Below are positions 1 through 6,282 of a stretch of DNA of 13,265 nucleotides, in pieces. The notes below the pieces were generated by a model that was not told the DNA's origin, did no database searches, and worked only from the letters and a program-made list of their open reading frames with translations. The stretch lies in NCBI GenBank assembly GCA_019057975.1, contig JAHLWJ010000114.1:1-13265 (forward strand). The letters run 5' to 3'. Each line of letters begins with the position of its first letter. Positions within the stretch are counted from its first letter, which is position 1. This stretch comes from Promethearchaeota archaeon. GTDB taxonomy: Archaea > Asgardarchaeota > Lokiarchaeia > Sigynarchaeales > SOKP01. The translations under genes and the position numbers were made by a program.

Positions 1-2
1 CA

Positions 3-1049
3 TATTTGCTTAAAATAAGAACATTATATCAAAGTGTGTTCATGAGCGGGCAACAGGGTTCTGGGAAAACATCTGCATTGAAAGTACTCTCACTTTTAAT
101 TGCTCAAGAGAAAGATTCTCCAGCACAAATTATTCTTGATAATGAAGGAGAATATGGTAATTTAGCAAATATTCCTTCTACCAAGCGATCAGAGAAATTA
201 ATGAAGCTACATAGAATTAATGCTCTTAATATCAATAAATTTAGATTCATTAATATAGATACAGATAAGGGTTTTTGTCTTACATTAAAAGCGATTGATC
301 CTGTTGATTTGCCCTATTTCTTACATGAATTAACGCCAATATCTCACGATACCTTGCAAACAATAATTTATGATATTATTGAAGAAAATAAGGGAAAGGA
401 GTTTACACTTCCAGAACTAAAGAAATTTATTTTCTATTATATGGAAAATGAGATATATAGCGCAACATCTGGAACTAAATCAGCAATAAGAAGGGCGTTG
501 AATTCCATCTCTCTAAGAATCTTCGATTTACCCGAAGTAGAACCAATTGATTTTGAATCCATGTTAATCCCTGGTAATATAACAGTAATTAACGCGTATA
601 ATTTGAGAGATTCACATCAAAGAATTGTAGGATTATATTTATTAGCTATTCTTCATAAACGTGCTTTAAAAGGAAAAGAAAAGCTTAAGGTTTTCTTACA
701 TTTGGATGAAATCCAACGCCTCCTTCCTAAATCGAGATCACAATCAGATTCGGAATACTTAAAACGTATTATCAAATTCTTAGACGAAATTGTACATCGC
801 GGTAGGAAAAGGGACTATGGAGTAGCATTTGCAACCCAGAGTATTATGGATGTGAAAAAAGAAATCATTGATCTGTGTAATACAAAAATTTTCCTTCAGA
901 CACAAGGAAGTGGAAGCAACTACTTGAGGGAGTATTTTAATAACAAGCAAGATATAGAACGATTGAAGCGCCTTCCACAAGGACATGCTTATATTACGAG
1001 CAAGGGAAAACATGATCCTGTAGAAATTAAGTTTCCTTATATAAATTGA
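3..1049 (+). CDS. HerA/FtsK-superfamily ATPase, 5'-truncated by window edge
   Basis: Probable DNA-translocating P-loop ATPase of the HerA (DUF87) group. Counting from the first in-window start-like codon (TTG at 6), Walker A is SGQQGSGKT at residues 14-22. Walker B is VFLHLDEIQRL at about 229-239, with D234 and E235 as magnesium and catalytic residues. An HRGRKR arginine-finger-like stretch lies at 264-269 and a sensor-like ATQS at 276-279. The frame is open to the window edge, and family members normally carry an N-terminal beta-barrel before the P-loop, so roughly 100 residues or more are probably missing upstream. HerA proteins form hexamers that move DNA, often with NurA or other nucleases in repair or defence. 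No such partner is visible here. The gene lies 88 bp before the Elf1-like gene on the same strand. Its relation to the minus-strand cluster is unknown. Confidence 0.85.
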   Translation, partial: YLLKIRTLYQSVFMSGQQGSGKTSALKVLSLLIAQEKDSPAQIILDNEGEYGNLANIPSTKRSEKLMKLHRINALNINKFRFINIDTDKGFCLTLKAIDPVDLPYFLHELTPISHDTLQTIIYDIIEENKGKEFTLPELKKFIFYYMENEIYSATSGTKSAIRRALNSISLRIFDLPEVEPIDFESMLIPGNITVINAYNLRDSHQRIVGLYLLAILHKRALKGKEKLKVFLHLDEIQRLLPKSRSQSDSEYLKRIIKFLDEIVHRGRKRDYGVAFATQSIMDVKKEIIDLCNTKIFLQTQGSGSNYLREYFNNKQDIERLKRLPQGHAYITSKGKHDPVEIKFPYIN

Positions 1050-1102
1050 GTATTTTCTTTCTAATTATGCAAAAAAAGAACATAAATAACATAATAAGAA
1101 TA

Positions 1103-1110
1103 TTTTATAT
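1103..1110 (+). promoter_or_regulatory. TATA box for the left Elf1-like gene
   Basis: The sequence TTTTATAT is centred about 31 bp upstream of the TTG start at 1138. That spacing fits an archaeal promoter giving a leaderless or nearly leaderless transcript. No Shine-Dalgarno sequence precedes the TTG. The call rests on motif and spacing only, in a background that is very AT-rich. Confidence 0.4.
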
Positions 1111-1137
1111 TAGAAAAAAAGAGCTGTTTGATTTTAT

Positions 1138-1485
1138 TTGAAAAAGAAAGGAAGGTTTTTTGATGCAAAAACAGAATTTAGAAGGAGCATAAGAGAGTTA
1201 TTAAATAAATCTAAAAGATTGGATCGGGTTAAATTTTTCTGTCCTTTCTGTGAATCTCAATCAATATTGATAACTATTAAAAAAAACATAGCTGAAGCAA
1301 AATGTTCAACTTGTTCTATTACCGAAAAGATAAAAACTTATATTCACTATGATCTAATTGATGTTTATGGAGATCTCCTTGATCTTTTTAATATAGACCA
1401 AGAGATTCAGAAATTAAAAAAACGCATTTTAGAATTAAATAAAGAAAGCAAGTATGAAAAAAAAAAAGACAATCAATATGTATAG
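1138..1485 (+). CDS. Elf1-like zinc-ribbon protein, N-terminal part of a frameshifted gene
   Basis: Zinc-ribbon protein of 115 aa, homologous to the intact Elf1-like protein at the right end of the window. The ribbon is CPFC at 35-38 and CSTC at 56-59. It is followed by YDLIDVYGDLLDLFNIDQEI (71-90), which aligns with SEPVDAFGDFIDIFYADQEI in the other copy. Elf1 binds RNA polymerase and assists elongation through chromatin in eukaryotes; the archaeal role is inferred. The basic MGRRKRK-type N-terminus typical of Elf1 is replaced by an unrelated segment of about 30 residues. The start is TTG, because an in-frame TGA lies three codons upstream. The frame ends shortly after an 11-A run, and the missing C-terminal homology continues in the next frame at 1454-1762. 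This is therefore a frameshifted gene, a slippage-dependent gene, or a homopolymer sequencing error. Confidence 0.7.
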   Translation: MKKKGRFFDAKTEFRRSIRELLNKSKRLDRVKFFCPFCESQSILITIKKNIAEAKCSTCSITEKIKTYIHYDLIDVYGDLLDLFNIDQEIQKLKKRILELNKESKYEKKKDNQYV

Positions 1486-1762
1486 TAGTAAAGCGCTCTG
1501 TTACTCCAAAATATTAGATATCTGTAGAAAAAAAGCGACATCATTAGAATTATTACTCAAGGATAGAAGTAATATCGATATGGAGGAGAGTAACAATTGG
1601 AAATTAAATTTAGAGAAATATAAAAATCTGGAAAAAAAAGCAGAAGATAACTTAGAAAGAGAAAATAAAATCCATGAAAAAGCTCAACTTAAAAGAAATG
1701 ATATAAAGAAAGAGACCAAAAAAGATGATATATTTTCAGATCCCGGGTTTTTAGATTTTTAA
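1454..1762 (+). CDS. C-terminal part of the frameshifted Elf1-like gene
   Basis: This 102-aa frame opens with an ATG inside the 3' end of the previous frame (32-bp overlap) and is probably not an independent gene. Residues from about 17 on (YSKILDICRKKATSLELLL, then NNWKLN) align with YSILSDLCKIKAALLLEEED and NDWKIK in the intact right-end paralogue, directly after the DQEI coiled region. The rest is charged and helical (LEKYKNLEKKAEDNLERENK) and ends in DPGFLDF. The intact copy runs out of the window before this point, so the tail cannot be compared. If read as a continuation, the combined protein would be about 207 residues. An in-frame start exists, so separate translation by re-initiation cannot be excluded. 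Confidence 0.6.
   Translation: MKKKKTINMYSSKALCYSKILDICRKKATSLELLLKDRSNIDMEESNNWKLNLEKYKNLEKKAEDNLERENKIHEKAQLKRNDIKKETKKDDIFSDPGFLDF
1457..1467 (+). other. A11 homopolymer at the frameshift point of the Elf1-like gene
   Basis: Eleven consecutive A residues lie exactly where homology to the right-end Elf1 paralogue passes from frame 1 to frame 2. Removing one A (or adding two) would join 1138-1485 to 1454-1762 as one reading frame. The run could be a transcriptional or ribosomal slippage site, a real inactivating indel, or a sequencing or assembly error. Confidence 0.75.
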
Positions 1763-1883
1763 GAAAAATAAAATTCTCGTAAATTCAAATAAAAAGAAAA
1801 GAAGAATAGTTAAAAAAAATTTAGCTATTAGTTCAGCCAATATAAGAGACTTAGGATATACGTTAGTGGGAGTTAGTAAATAA
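1755..1883 (+). pseudogene. Short open stretch without a start codon, possible remnant
   Basis: A stop-free stretch in the third frame begins near the end of the previous frame. It encodes a basic segment (NKKKRRIVKKNLAISSANIR) followed by a DLGYTLVGVSK tail and then TAA. It has no ATG, GTG or upstream TTG start. The tail looks more protein-like than the surrounding AT-rich DNA, so it may be a further frameshifted end of the Elf1-like gene or the fragment of a lost gene. The evidence is weak: 42 open codons can occur by chance. Confidence 0.2.
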
Positions 1884-1903
1884 AGACTTCATGTATGAAT
1901 TCC

Positions 1904-1910
1904 AAAAAAA
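1904..1910 (-). terminator. Oligo-U terminator after the minus-strand cluster
   Basis: On the minus strand a T7 run (ATTATTTTTTTGG) lies about 17-23 bp after the stop codon of the TGT paralogue. Archaeal RNA polymerase commonly terminates at oligo-U tracts without a hairpin, and this position in a convergent intergenic region is suitable. Such runs are common in this AT-rich sequence, so support is modest. Confidence 0.3.
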
Positions 1911-1927
1911 TAATCATTAACATCAAT

Positions 1928-2980
1928 TTAAAAATATCTAACTTTAGTTTCTTTTATAAAATCCCAAAGCCATTTTAAACGAGATTTCTTCATCATTTTA
2001 TCAATAAATTCTTCATAAACGTCCCAACCTTGTTGAATTAACTCATGAGATTTTTTTTCTTCCTGTTCCATTACCCATTTATTATGAATTGCTCTAATTT
2101 TCCAATCAGAACATAAATGTTTCCATCTGCGATACGCGTGTTTGGATATTTTTCGGCATTCAGGGCACCTACATTCGGCCAATTTTTTCTTTTCATCATC
2201 AGAAAAGATTTTATTATAAGTCAATCCATTTTTAGTCTTTAATCCAAAAGTAGCACTTCCATTACCTGCATATCTTTCTGCTGTTTGGGGTAATATAATT
2301 TTTCCATAAGCTGCTTTTCTTCTATAACCTGAAGAATCAGAACTTTTTATTTCGCAAAAAGCTGCAAAATGATAAGTCAATGGAGATGCGCCAACACCAA
2401 AAACATGAATATCAATATCTAATTTCTTTCCTAAAGAACTAAGGTATAAAAATGCCTCGTAAATATTTTTATTTGGCTGGCGATCTCCAAAAAAGCCCTT
2501 AAAGTTTTCTTTAAGGATAAAAGCACTTCCTAAGGCGATATAGCTAAAATCCTTTTTTTGTAATACATTGATGTTTTTATCTAAAGAACTTTTATTCCAT
2601 CCATGTAATGCGGGAATCAGATTAAGATTTGTACTATCCTCCCAATAATCAATGTTTTCTATGGTTTTCTGCCAATTGTTCTCCATCTTCCTAATATTCA
2701 TTTGAGGATCTAAAGGGTAATCAAATGGAACTGTATATTTTGGCTTTAATTTCTCTTGGATATCTATAACTGTATCTAAATTGATAGATACCTTGTTCTT
2801 CTTTTGATGATAATTGTTTTTAAAGATAGTAAACGCACCATTGTCTAAAAACAAATTTTGATATGGATATTTTATTTCAGGCTCATCTGATTTCAGAAAG
2901 TTATATACACTATCCATGACATTGCCATGTTGTATTCCTTCTATGAAATTATTTCCTAATTCCCCTGCCCAATAATCCAT
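1928..2980 (-). CDS. TGT-superfamily base-exchange enzyme, DpdA-like candidate
   Basis: A paralogue of tRNA-guanine transglycosylase, which swaps guanine in nucleic acid for a 7-deazaguanine such as preQ0. Motifs appear in family order. LDNGAF (45-50) corresponds to the DSGGF block, with D46 as general acid/base. PFDYPLD (85-91) carries the D of the base-binding FDE block. PALHGW lies at 123-128, ALGSAF at 149-154 in the GGL position, and FGVGASPL at 194-201. SSDSSGYRRKAAYGK (213-227) supplies the likely nucleophile D215. The zinc site is C270-x-C272-x2-C275 with H299. At 350 aa it is much shorter than archaeal ArcTGT and shows no PUA or other tRNA-binding tail, which favours DNA or an unusual substrate. 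It is the last gene of the cluster, 11 bp after the ArcS-type gene, with AAGG before the ATG. TGT-family assignment is strong; the DNA substrate is inferred. tRNA activity remains possible. Confidence 0.82.
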   Translation of the reverse strand: MDYWAGELGNNFIEGIQHGNVMDSVYNFLKSDEPEIKYPYQNLFLDNGAFTIFKNNYHQKKNKVSINLDTVIDIQEKLKPKYTVPFDYPLDPQMNIRKMENNWQKTIENIDYWEDSTNLNLIPALHGWNKSSLDKNINVLQKKDFSYIALGSAFILKENFKGFFGDRQPNKNIYEAFLYLSSLGKKLDIDIHVFGVGASPLTYHFAAFCEIKSSDSSGYRRKAAYGKIILPQTAERYAGNGSATFGLKTKNGLTYNKIFSDDEKKKLAECRCPECRKISKHAYRRWKHLCSDWKIRAIHNKWVMEQEEKKSHELIQQGWDVYEEFIDKMMKKSRLKWLWDFIKETKVRYF

Positions 2981-2991
2981 AATAAACCTTA

Positions 2992-3591
2992 CTAAATAAT
3001 TTTTAGCAAATCATCTAATCTTTTTAAATTCTCTTCTAGAATCAATAATAAGTCAGTATCTGCTGTTTCATGTAACTTACCAGTTATTTCTATTACCTTC
3101 AAATTAAAGTTTAATTTGTTGAAAGCAATTTCTAATGATTTAAGAGATTCTGAATCGTTCCTTAAATAAGATATGAATTGAATATTATCTGTATTTTTTT
3201 TAGTGTCAAAGAATTCAAATATTCTTTCGTTTATTATCTTGATATATTCATTTTTAATTTTGTCAGTTTCAAATAAAGGATTCCAATCATAAGAATCAAA
3301 AGGATACCTATCACAAAATTCATAAGGTATAAGTCCCGCATTAGAAATTACTATCTTCTGAATATTTTTATATTTATCAAGGACTTTATTAAAAATGCGG
3401 TGAATTGGTGAATTATAATAAGGTTTTATAGCAGCACAGGGTACAAATATTATGGCTTTGATATTTTTTTTTAGATTATAGTTTTTCTTAAAATAGGATT
3501 GCCAAATCTTAAAATGTGGATGGATTAATTGCAATCTTCCAACACCATTTAACCCAATGTAATCTTTGTCTAAAATATCTGGTGGTTTCAT
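2992..3591 (-). CDS. Stand-alone ArcS-type (DUF5591) lysine-transfer domain
   Basis: This protein matches the catalytic domain of archaeosine synthase ArcS (TgtA2), which adds lysine to preQ0 on the way to archaeosine. The signature PC-x3-KPY-x2-S-x2-H is complete: P51, C52, K56, P57, Y58, S61, H64. Downstream, GLIPYEFCDRYPFDSYDW (86-103) matches the block GLVPRELE..YP..YD that follows it in the family. Canonical ArcS carries this domain fused to a degenerate TGT-like domain and a PUA domain; here it stands alone at about 199 aa. It directly precedes the TGT paralogue, so the two probably act in sequence on the same base. The ATG at 3591 was chosen; a TTG at 3624 would add 11 hydrophobic residues, and neither has a Shine-Dalgarno sequence. 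The acceptor (DNA or tRNA) cannot be read from sequence. Confidence 0.8.
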   Translation of the reverse strand: MKPPDILDKDYIGLNGVGRLQLIHPHFKIWQSYFKKNYNLKKNIKAIIFVPCAAIKPYYNSPIHRIFNKVLDKYKNIQKIVISNAGLIPYEFCDRYPFDSYDWNPLFETDKIKNEYIKIINERIFEFFDTKKNTDNIQFISYLRNDSESLKSLEIAFNKLNFNLKVIEITGKLHETADTDLLLILEENLKRLDDLLKII

Positions 3592-3674
3592 AATAGTTTT
3601 AATATTAAGAAATAAATTTATCAATTTAAAAAAATTGCTTATTTACTCTTTATTGTTAATAATTTTAGAGTGAT

Positions 3675-5675
3675 CTATATTTGTTCTTTAATTAAATCTT
3701 CATCTGTTACTCTTGTAAGAATGATAAACCAATCATATTTCTTCGCGATATTTTTCAAATAATTATAAAATATCTCTCTAGCTTCACCATCCATTTTCAA
3801 GATTAAATCATCACCTAATATAAAGGGGATTTCTGGATTATAAGTTTCTTTAGCGGAGATCTGTAATAAAGATGAAATAACCATTCTCTCTCCTCCGCTT
3901 AAGGTATTTAATTCATGAGGCTTCGGATTTCCCTTTCTTATTATTTTCAAATTATTATCCTCCTCAATATCTAAATAAACTTTATCTAATTTAGGGAGAT
4001 CTAATTCCTTAAGTACCTTTTCAATATTTTCATTAAATTTCGTAGCTGCCCCTTCTCTTTGCTCTTTAATTTTTAAAGTAAGATGAGAATTTATTATAGA
4101 AAAATTTTCACTTAAATCTCTAAAAAAGGAATCTGCGATTGAGACATCTAGTTTAAAACCGATAAAATCAATAAAATCCTCTTGACTTATGTTTTTTTCC
4201 AAATTTTCTATTTCCTGCTCTAAAGCACCCAGGTTTTTTGTTAGTTGATTTTTAACTTTTAGTTTTGGATTGATTTTCTCATTTTCCTTTAATTTCTCTT
4301 CGATTAATTCAAATTTCTCTTCATTAATTTTTATTTTTTTACTCCTAGAATCAATAATACCAGTATACATTTGTATTTCTCCTTTTAGATCTTTTACTTG
4401 AGCTAACAGAGTATCTCTTTCTTTTCCTAATATTCCAATTTCTTTTGATAATTCTTCTCTCTCTTCGTCAATTATGGATATACTATTTTTTTTTTCTTTA
4501 TCGTTTTGTAGATTTTGATGTTCTTTATCGTTTTGATTTATTTTCGTATTAATCTCGTTCCATTTTTTCTTTGTCTCTTCTTTTTCTTCCTGTCTTTTCT
4601 TAAGTTTTCCCTCAATTTTAATTTTAGAAATATTGCCATCTTCACATGTCCAGCATAAAGTCTCCTCTTCGCCGGTCTGTGCCAATATAGTAAGATTATT
4701 CTTGAATCTTTTTACATCTGATTCTAAATCCTTCATTTTTTGATCTAACTTGCCACGATCTTCTCTTAAATCTCCATTATCTTTTAGAATTTCCTGAATT
4801 CTATTGTTGATTGATTGAATTGATTGTATCTCTTCGAGCTTTTTCTTCTTAGCAGCTAATTCATCAATCTTATTTGATTTTTTTTCTATTGATGCATCGT
4901 TTTTCTTAATGGTACCTTCAACATCTGATAATGATTTTTCACATTCTTTTAACTGATTTCTACTTTTCTCTTGGTTTTTATTAAGTTCATTGAGTTTATT
5001 ACCTGTCTCTGAATAATCAGTCTTTAATTCTGGAGCTATTTTAATTTTGTCTATTTCTTCTTGTATCTTCTTAATTTCATTATTAACTTCATTGATTTCT
5101 TTTTTTTTTTGGTTTAATAAACTTTTATTTTCTTCTTTTTCATCAGTCTTCTTTTTAAGCTCTTCCTTTTTAGAGTTTATTAATTCGTTATAAGAATTCA
5201 TGATATTTTCTATAGTTTCATAATCTTTAGCAAGCGACATTTCAGTTACTATCCAAGAAAAATCAGCTCGACCATTAGAAACATAATTATGAATCCTAGA
5301 ATTTTCTACAAGCATACTACAATATATAAATTTTTGTTTCCCTGGATTGTTATATTTCTCTTCACCATCACGAGTTAAATGCACTTTTTTTTTTTCATCA
5401 TCATATTCAAGCTCTATTGTTGCTTGATCTTTGTTATGATTTAATAGAGGTGAGGTTTTAGCCCCCTTCGCTTTAGAAATTCCAAAACTTACAGCCGTAT
5501 CTTTCATTTCTTCAGAAATTATTGGGATCGACAGAGCTAATGCACATGATTTGAGAATCCTGCTCTTTCCTGTTGCCATCCTCCCCCTAATTTCGGTTAT
5601 TACTCCACTATTAAATTCCCAGTTTTCCTCTCCTTCTCTTTGCCCAATATTGGTTAGTTTTAATGTTGCTTTCAT
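3675..5675 (-). CDS. Rad50/SMC-like coiled-coil ATPase with CxxC hook
   Basis: An SMC-type ATPase of 666 aa with split head domains. Walker A is GRMATGKS (31-38). Two long, Lys/Glu-rich coiled-coil arms run from about 160-335 and 350-500. The arms meet at C341-W-T-C344, a Rad50-like zinc-hook CxxC. The ABC signature LSGGERM lies at 592-598. Walker B is FILGDD (618-623), where a glycine and two acidic residues replace the usual LDE. A terminal IILTRVTDED (651-660) matches the H-loop region in position. The N-terminal layout, including LVENSRIHNYVSNG (122-135) just before the coil, resembles archaea-specific SMC-related proteins of haloarchaea rather than true Rad50, and no Mre11 gene is adjacent. 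The ATG overlaps the stop of the upstream 45-aa gene (ATGA), indicating translational coupling. A DNA tethering or loop-extruding sensor role is inferred. Confidence 0.85.
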   Translation of the reverse strand: MKATLKLTNIGQREGEENWEFNSGVITEIRGRMATGKSRILKSCALALSIPIISEEMKDTAVSFGISKAKGAKTSPLLNHNKDQATIELEYDDEKKKVHLTRDGEEKYNNPGKQKFIYCSMLVENSRIHNYVSNGRADFSWIVTEMSLAKDYETIENIMNSYNELINSKKEELKKKTDEKEENKSLLNQKKKEINEVNNEIKKIQEEIDKIKIAPELKTDYSETGNKLNELNKNQEKSRNQLKECEKSLSDVEGTIKKNDASIEKKSNKIDELAAKKKKLEEIQSIQSINNRIQEILKDNGDLREDRGKLDQKMKDLESDVKRFKNNLTILAQTGEEETLCWTCEDGNISKIKIEGKLKKRQEEKEETKKKWNEINTKINQNDKEHQNLQNDKEKKNSISIIDEEREELSKEIGILGKERDTLLAQVKDLKGEIQMYTGIIDSRSKKIKINEEKFELIEEKLKENEKINPKLKVKNQLTKNLGALEQEIENLEKNISQEDFIDFIGFKLDVSIADSFFRDLSENFSIINSHLTLKIKEQREGAATKFNENIEKVLKELDLPKLDKVYLDIEEDNNLKIIRKGNPKPHELNTLSGGERMVISSLLQISAKETYNPEIPFILGDDLILKMDGEAREIFYNYLKNIAKKYDWFIILTRVTDEDLIKEQI

Positions 5676-5809
5676 GACAATCTTTCCTTAATATATTTTT
5701 CTATTTTGTCTCTAAAATTTTTAATAAAATCAGCTTCTTTAAAACCTTGATGAACAATGGTTTCTATATATTCAATAATATCTTCTATCATTTTTTTATT
5801 CTGTGACAT
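5672..5809 (-). CDS. Small 45-aa helical protein coupled to the SMC-like ATPase
   Basis: A short frame between the 155-aa gene and the SMC-like gene encodes a 45-aa, probably all-helical protein rich in Ile, Lys and Glu (core MIEDIIEYIETIVHQGFKEA). Its TGA overlaps the ATG of the SMC-like gene by 4 bp, and its own ATG overlaps the end of the 155-aa gene by 14 bp. An alternative ATG at 5791 would give 39 aa and no overlap. No family is recognised. Its tight coupling suggests a small accessory subunit of the ATPase. It could also be a leader peptide that only couples translation. Without it there would be an unexplained 120-bp gap inside an otherwise compact operon. Confidence 0.6.
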   Translation of the reverse strand: MSQNKKMIEDIIEYIETIVHQGFKEADFIKNFRDKIEKYIKERLS

Positions 5810-6263
5810 CTTCCAAATCAAATCCTACAATTATTTGAATATTTTGTATTTCGACAATATGAATTGGTTTCCCCCTTTTTTTTTTTTTTTTTATTAATTC
5901 CAATATTGCTTTACAACATTTTTCATAGTCTTCTGTTATACCTAAAAACTTATAAAGTATCATAGCTCCAACTGCTGGGTTTCTAATTGTATAGTTTTTC
6001 TTTTCCTTTAAATCTACTTTTACAGGTTTTTTAATAAGAGAAAAATGAATGGGATTAATAATCTCTCTTTCATAATTACATATCTCTTTTACTTTTTTAG
6101 GTACATTAGGATTACCTCTTCCATATGGATGTTCTGGGCCAGATATTCCTAAAAATGCTTCTCTAATATCATTAGCGCGAAATTTTACCTTGTTCTTCTT
6201 GGAGTCATATTCAAACTCTAATACAACTATTATATATTTTTTATCATAATCTAATTCAAACAT
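5796..6263 (-). CDS. 155-aa protein of unknown family
   Basis: No family recognised. The N-terminus is beta-rich (YIIVVLEFEYDS, 10-21). A central segment reads GISGPEHPYGRGNPNVP (39-55), a Gly/Pro-rich loop. A helical region at 95-128 contains RNPAVGAMILYKFLGI and ends in a run of five lysines. The C-terminus is again beta-like (HIVEIQNIQIIVGFDL). The pentalysine is encoded by an uninterrupted run of 17 A residues, yet the frame stays open with plausible protein on both sides. The start has a good Shine-Dalgarno sequence (AGGAGAG) 7 bp upstream. The gene lies 19 bp after the AAA+ gene and overlaps the 45-aa gene, so it is an operon member. No nuclease or binding motif is visible. Confidence 0.75.
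   Translation of the reverse strand: MFELDYDKKYIIVVLEFEYDSKKNKVKFRANDIREAFLGISGPEHPYGRGNPNVPKKVKEICNYEREIINPIHFSLIKKPVKVDLKEKKNYTIRNPAVGAMILYKFLGITEDYEKCCKAILELIKKKKKRGKPIHIVEIQNIQIIVGFDLEDVTE
5876..5892 (-). repeat. A17 homopolymer inside a coding region
   Basis: Seventeen consecutive A residues on the coding strand encode the KKKKK stretch of the 155-aa protein. The run is long enough for replication, transcription or sequencing slippage. The frame is intact in this sequence. Confidence 0.9.
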
Positions 6264-6282
6264 TTACTCTCTCCTAGTGTTT

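Noticed and set aside
780..1013. Minus-strand 77-aa open frame.
   Set aside because: It lies wholly inside the HerA-like gene on the opposite strand, and its product shows no recognisable features.
1763..1927. Possible tRNA or small structured RNA in the convergent intergenic region.
   Set aside because: No cloverleaf, B-box or CCA-compatible stem could be drawn. The only dyad found (TTCATGTATGAA) has a two-base loop and cannot form a hairpin.
1928..3591. The TGT and ArcS genes as merely a split ArcS, with the TGT part being the degenerate half.
   Set aside because: The ArcS N-terminal half lacks TGT catalytic residues, whereas this protein keeps both aspartates and all zinc ligands. It looks like an active transglycosylase, although tRNA as substrate remains possible.
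2992..3624. TTG start at 3624 for the ArcS-type gene.
   Set aside because: No Shine-Dalgarno sequence precedes it. The extra 11 residues are low-complexity hydrophobic, and an ATG at 3591 leaves the whole conserved domain intact. Not fully excluded.
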